From contig JAHEMM010000005.1 in assembly GCA_024643655.1 (NCBI GenBank), positions 1 to 64,000 of the forward strand: DNA of 64,000 bases. The letters run 5' to 3'. This DNA comes from Chitinophagaceae bacterium. GTDB lineage: Bacteria; Bacteroidota; Bacteroidia; Chitinophagales; Chitinophagaceae. Below the pieces are notes generated by a model. That model did not search any database. It had not been told where the DNA came from and worked only from the letters and a program-made list of their open reading frames with translations. The position numbers and the translations under genes are program-made. This document shows, in pieces, positions 61,490 through 64,000 of this stretch; position 1 is the stretch's first letter; every line of letters begins with the position of its first letter.

Positions 61490-63031
61490 TCAACGTGTTT
61501 TTAAATACTTCTCCTTTATAACATCCTGTACATTCACATTATTAATCTTACTTTCCAACCAGGAGATTACATCAAGATAAACAAAGGCTCTGCTTTCCAG
61601 TGGATTGCCCTCATACTTTTTCAACTTAACTAGTAATTTTTCGAATTCAGGCTTTAATGCATGTGCACCTACATGAAAAGATTTTCTGAGAAAAGCAAAC
61701 ATCTCCTCTTCAACCCTACTCAGGTTTTCCATTTTCGACATATAACGGTAAACTGACTTTATTAAATACTCCAGCAACTCAAAATTCCCTATTTCATAAT
61801 GAGCAATCAGGTGCAATAATCGAGAATAACATTGCAAGTCTGTTCGCAGATCTCCTTTTTGGTTAATAATCCGATTAAGATAGTCAATTGCTTTTTCATT
61901 GTTACCACTTCCAAAATATAAACAAGCAATCTTATAATAAAAAACCAAAACCCGATGTGTATCTAAATACAAATCATACTCTTTCAACATTTGTTCCAAG
62001 AATGGAACTAAGCGAAGCCCTTTTGTAAAATTCCCTTGAAGAAAATATAAATTTATCTTTGCTGTGAATAAATACTGATAAGCAAGTATCCTGCTATTCT
62101 CGTTTTCCTGTAAATGTTTTTGTTTGGTAAATTGTTCAAACCGTTTGATACTTTGCGCCAGTTTTTCCGTATTCAATAAACTAAAATATGCATTCATAAG
62201 GTTGTGCATTCCCTTAATATAACTTGCCGTTTCTACTTTTATCAATGCTGGATGTTCATTAAAAACATCTACCCATTTCTGTGAATAACGATAGTACTGT
62301 AAAAAATTCTGCCGGATAAATGCATACCAAACATAACACTGGTAAAGGTATATTCTTTGGTAGAATCCTTTTGCTTGCAATGCTGTTAAAGGCAAATTAT
62401 TTTCAAAAAATTCCCGAAGTTCTTTTATGTCATTTTCATTTCTGGCATGTCCGTTTTTTATATACCAACCATATAATTGCAGTGCGAGATTTGACAATTG
62501 ATTCACCATTACCAATTGACTGGTTACTGTATTTGATTCTGTAGTAAGCAAATCTGCTTTATTTTGAATGCTTCTGGTAATGTATAAGGATTCAATTTTC
62601 TTCTCAAAGAATAATGCCTGTTGTAAAAAAGTTAGTTGCTGATGAATTTTTGCTGATTCTTTTAACCGCTCCAACATTTTAAGACTTTGCAGATACAAAC
62701 CTTTATTATACAAAATTCTTGCATGATCCATTTGCTCATGCAGTTGAATATCAATATTCGCTTCATCCCTTATCAACCTAAGGCTCGAAAGGATTTGCTT
62801 GTACAGGTTTGCTTTTATATTCGATAGCTGCTGTTTTTTAATACTTTTAGATTTTTTCAATAACACCTTCTCATCATAGTCATTCATCTTATCCAACGCA
62901 TCAAAAAGCTGAACCACTTTAAGATCCTCAGACGCCGTGTTTCTTTTGGCATAGAGCTTAAAGTTTCGTTTCTCACTCTTTTCCAGTGATTTAACTAATT
63001 GAAACAAGGCGTCTGTTGAACGGTTGGGCAT
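61490..63031 (-). CDS. All-helical TPR-like protein of unknown function
   Basis: A 513-residue soluble protein with no signal peptide. It opens with a basic KSLEKSEKRNFKLYAKRN segment, then predicted helical hairpins through the whole length (for example LYNKGLYLQSLKMLERLKES, AYFSLLNTEKLAQSIKRFEQ, YLFTAKINLYFLQGNFTKGL, CLYFGSGNNEKAIDYLNRII), like a TPR/SEL-type solenoid. Proteins of this shape are widespread in Chitinophagaceae but uncharacterised. A regulatory or scaffold role is likely but unproven. It converges with the DinB-like gene, nine bases apart, and is divergent from leuA. Confidence 0.75.
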   Translation of the reverse strand: MPNRSTDALFQLVKSLEKSEKRNFKLYAKRNTASEDLKVVQLFDALDKMNDYDEKVLLKKSKSIKKQQLSNIKANLYKQILSSLRLIRDEANIDIQLHEQMDHARILYNKGLYLQSLKMLERLKESAKIHQQLTFLQQALFFEKKIESLYITRSIQNKADLLTTESNTVTSQLVMVNQLSNLALQLYGWYIKNGHARNENDIKELREFFENNLPLTALQAKGFYQRIYLYQCYVWYAFIRQNFLQYYRYSQKWVDVFNEHPALIKVETASYIKGMHNLMNAYFSLLNTEKLAQSIKRFEQFTKQKHLQENENSRILAYQYLFTAKINLYFLQGNFTKGLRLVPFLEQMLKEYDLYLDTHRVLVFYYKIACLYFGSGNNEKAIDYLNRIINQKGDLRTDLQCYSRLLHLIAHYEIGNFELLEYLIKSVYRYMSKMENLSRVEEEMFAFLRKSFHVGAHALKPEFEKLLVKLKKYEGNPLESRAFVYLDVISWLESKINNVNVQDVIKEKYLKTR

Positions 63032-63230
63032 TGTAATTCAATAATTTTAAAAACCAATACAGTAAAGGCTTTCAGCCATTAAACGACCATTTACAAGCTG
63101 TAAAATGTAGCCTACTATGATTTCCGAATACATTTTATCAAAGGTAATTTAGATGTTTTGGCTGTTTATCCATGTATGCTTACAAAAATAAGCAGCCTGA
63201 AATCTTATCTCACTTATTTATCAATTTATT

Positions 63231-64000
63231 ATGGTGGAAGGAAAAGTTCACATTTTTGACACTACACTCCGGGATGGGGAGCAGGTACCAGGTTGTAAAC
63301 TGAACACTAAAGAAAAGGTAGAACTGGCACTTAAACTAGAAGAATTAGGTGTTGATATAATTGAAGCTGGTTTTCCGGTTTCATCCCCCGGCGATTTTGA
63401 AAGTGTAAATCAGATATCAAGAATAATTAAAAATACAATAGTATGCGGATTAACCAGAGCCGTACAAAAAGATATTGAAGTAGCAGCAGAAGCTCTCAAA
63501 CCTGCTGCAAGACCCAGAATACATACGGGCATTGGTTCATCAGATAATCATATTAAATACAAGTTCAATTCTACAAGAGAAAAAATCCTGGAAAGAGCCA
63601 TTGAAGCCGTAAAACTGGCAAGAAATTTTGTAGATGATGTAGAATTTTATGCTGAGGATGCCGGCCGTGCAGACCTTTCCTTTCTTGCAAAACTAACCGA
63701 AGAGGTCATCAAAGCAGGTGCAACTGTCATCAACATTCCTGATACTACTGGTTTTTGTTTACCACACCAGTATGCAGAAAAAATGGCGTACCTGAAAAAC
63801 AATGTTCCCAATATTGATAAAGCGATTCTATCCTGTCATTGTCATAATGATCTTGGATTAGCAACTGCTAATTCAATTGCCGGTGCTATTGCTGGGGCAA
63901 GGCAAATTGAATGCACAATCAATGGTATTGGAGAAAGAGCAGGTAATACATCGCTGGAAGAGGTTGTAATGACAATACGGAAACATCCTGAATTAGATCT
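63231..64000 (+). CDS. leuA: 2-isopropylmalate synthase, N-terminal part (cut by window end)
   Basis: A frame that starts with ATG at 63231 and runs off the window after 256 codons. It opens [19 protein letters not shown], the DxxLRDGxQ active-site motif of LeuA and related DRE-TIM barrel enzymes, followed by [42 protein letters not shown], the metal ligands in [15 protein letters not shown] and [13 protein letters not shown]. The enzyme condenses 2-ketoisovalerate with acetyl-CoA in leucine synthesis. Homocitrate or citramalate synthase would be the main alternative, but VPGCKL and NGIGERAGN favour LeuA. Confidence 0.9.
   Translation, partial: MVEGKVHIFDTTLRDGEQVPGCKLNTKEKVELALKLEELGVDIIEAGFPVSSPGDFESVNQISRIIKNTIVCGLTRAVQKDIEVAAEALKPAARPRIHTGIGSSDNHIKYKFNSTREKILERAIEAVKLARNFVDDVEFYAEDAGRADLSFLAKLTEEVIKAGATVINIPDTTGFCLPHQYAEKMAYLKNNVPNIDKAILSCHCHNDLGLATANSIAGAIAGARQIECTINGIGERAGNTSLEEVVMTIRKHPELD

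Overview
The window looks like the chromosome of a member of the Bacteroidota, most likely the Chitinophagaceae or a close relative. It is AT-rich with no Shine-Dalgarno pattern, many genes start with TTG or GTG, and short octamers matching the Bacteroidota -7 promoter element (TAnnTTTG) sit just upstream of many genes. It encodes a type IX secretion (T9SS) cargo with a C-terminal sorting domain, a PorW/SprE-like T9SS lipoprotein, an OmpA protein with thrombospondin type 3 repeats, a GEVED domain, a DUF4199 protein and a PUR/DUF3276 protein. All of these are typical of this phylum. No phage, insertion sequence, integrase, CRISPR array or rRNA was seen. There is one tRNA gene, tRNA-Ser(UGA).

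Layout. 1-11737 (+): the tail of a dihydroorotase gene and a DUF4199 membrane protein, then a surface-polysaccharide cluster. The cluster holds a GT2 transferase, four further glycosyltransferases, heptose genes gmhA/gmhB, a Wzm/Wzt-type ABC exporter, a CmcI-like protein and a SAM methyltransferase; a TylF-type methyltransferase faces it from the other strand. About 6.7-10.6 kb is visibly more AT-rich than the housekeeping genes. 11730-20384: lepA, a DedA protein, two small enzymes, a Trm112-MTase protein, a YgjV-like/GNAT fusion, a SET-domain methyltransferase, the N-end-rule pair clpS-aat and an esterase. 20609-32566: valS, a SYLF protein, pepD, a DEAD-box-type helicase with DEFD in motif II, a class III nucleotidyl cyclase with TolB-like and TPR regions, guaC, dCMP deaminase and a membrane dipeptidase. 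32980-43270: an OmpA/TSP3 protein, a tight minus-strand operon (M23-family membrane anchor without its peptidase domain, bactofilin, AtpZ, AtpI-like, SprT-like), the divergent porW/sprE-like gene and a class A PBP. 43302-52728: a degenerate LytM/M23 protein, an Lrp regulator divergent from ahcY, a 1119-residue T9SS cargo, a PUR-domain protein and an MsbA-like ABC exporter. 52807-64000: tRNA-Ser, a MutS2 lacking its Smr domain, msrA, a membrane-anchored trypsin-like protease, a CoA-transferase, aroQ, carA, two small proteins, an all-helical 513-residue protein and the start of leuA.

Functionally the window is mostly core metabolism and translation (valS, lepA, guaC, carA, aroQ, leuA, ahcY) mixed with envelope biogenesis (polysaccharide export, PBP1A, bactofilin, OmpA, T9SS). 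I found no clear-cut, wholly new multi-gene system. The best candidates for a second look are the glycan cluster with its putative methyl-capping genes beside Wzt, the bactofilin-AtpZ operon detached from the ATP synthase operon and missing its M23 domain, the cyclase-TolB-TPR protein with an altered substrate residue, the SET-domain protein next to clpS-aat, the Smr-less MutS2, and inverted repeats at several starts and leaders. Start sites were moved from the longest reading frame where a promoter, terminator or signal peptide argued for it; each entry says so.
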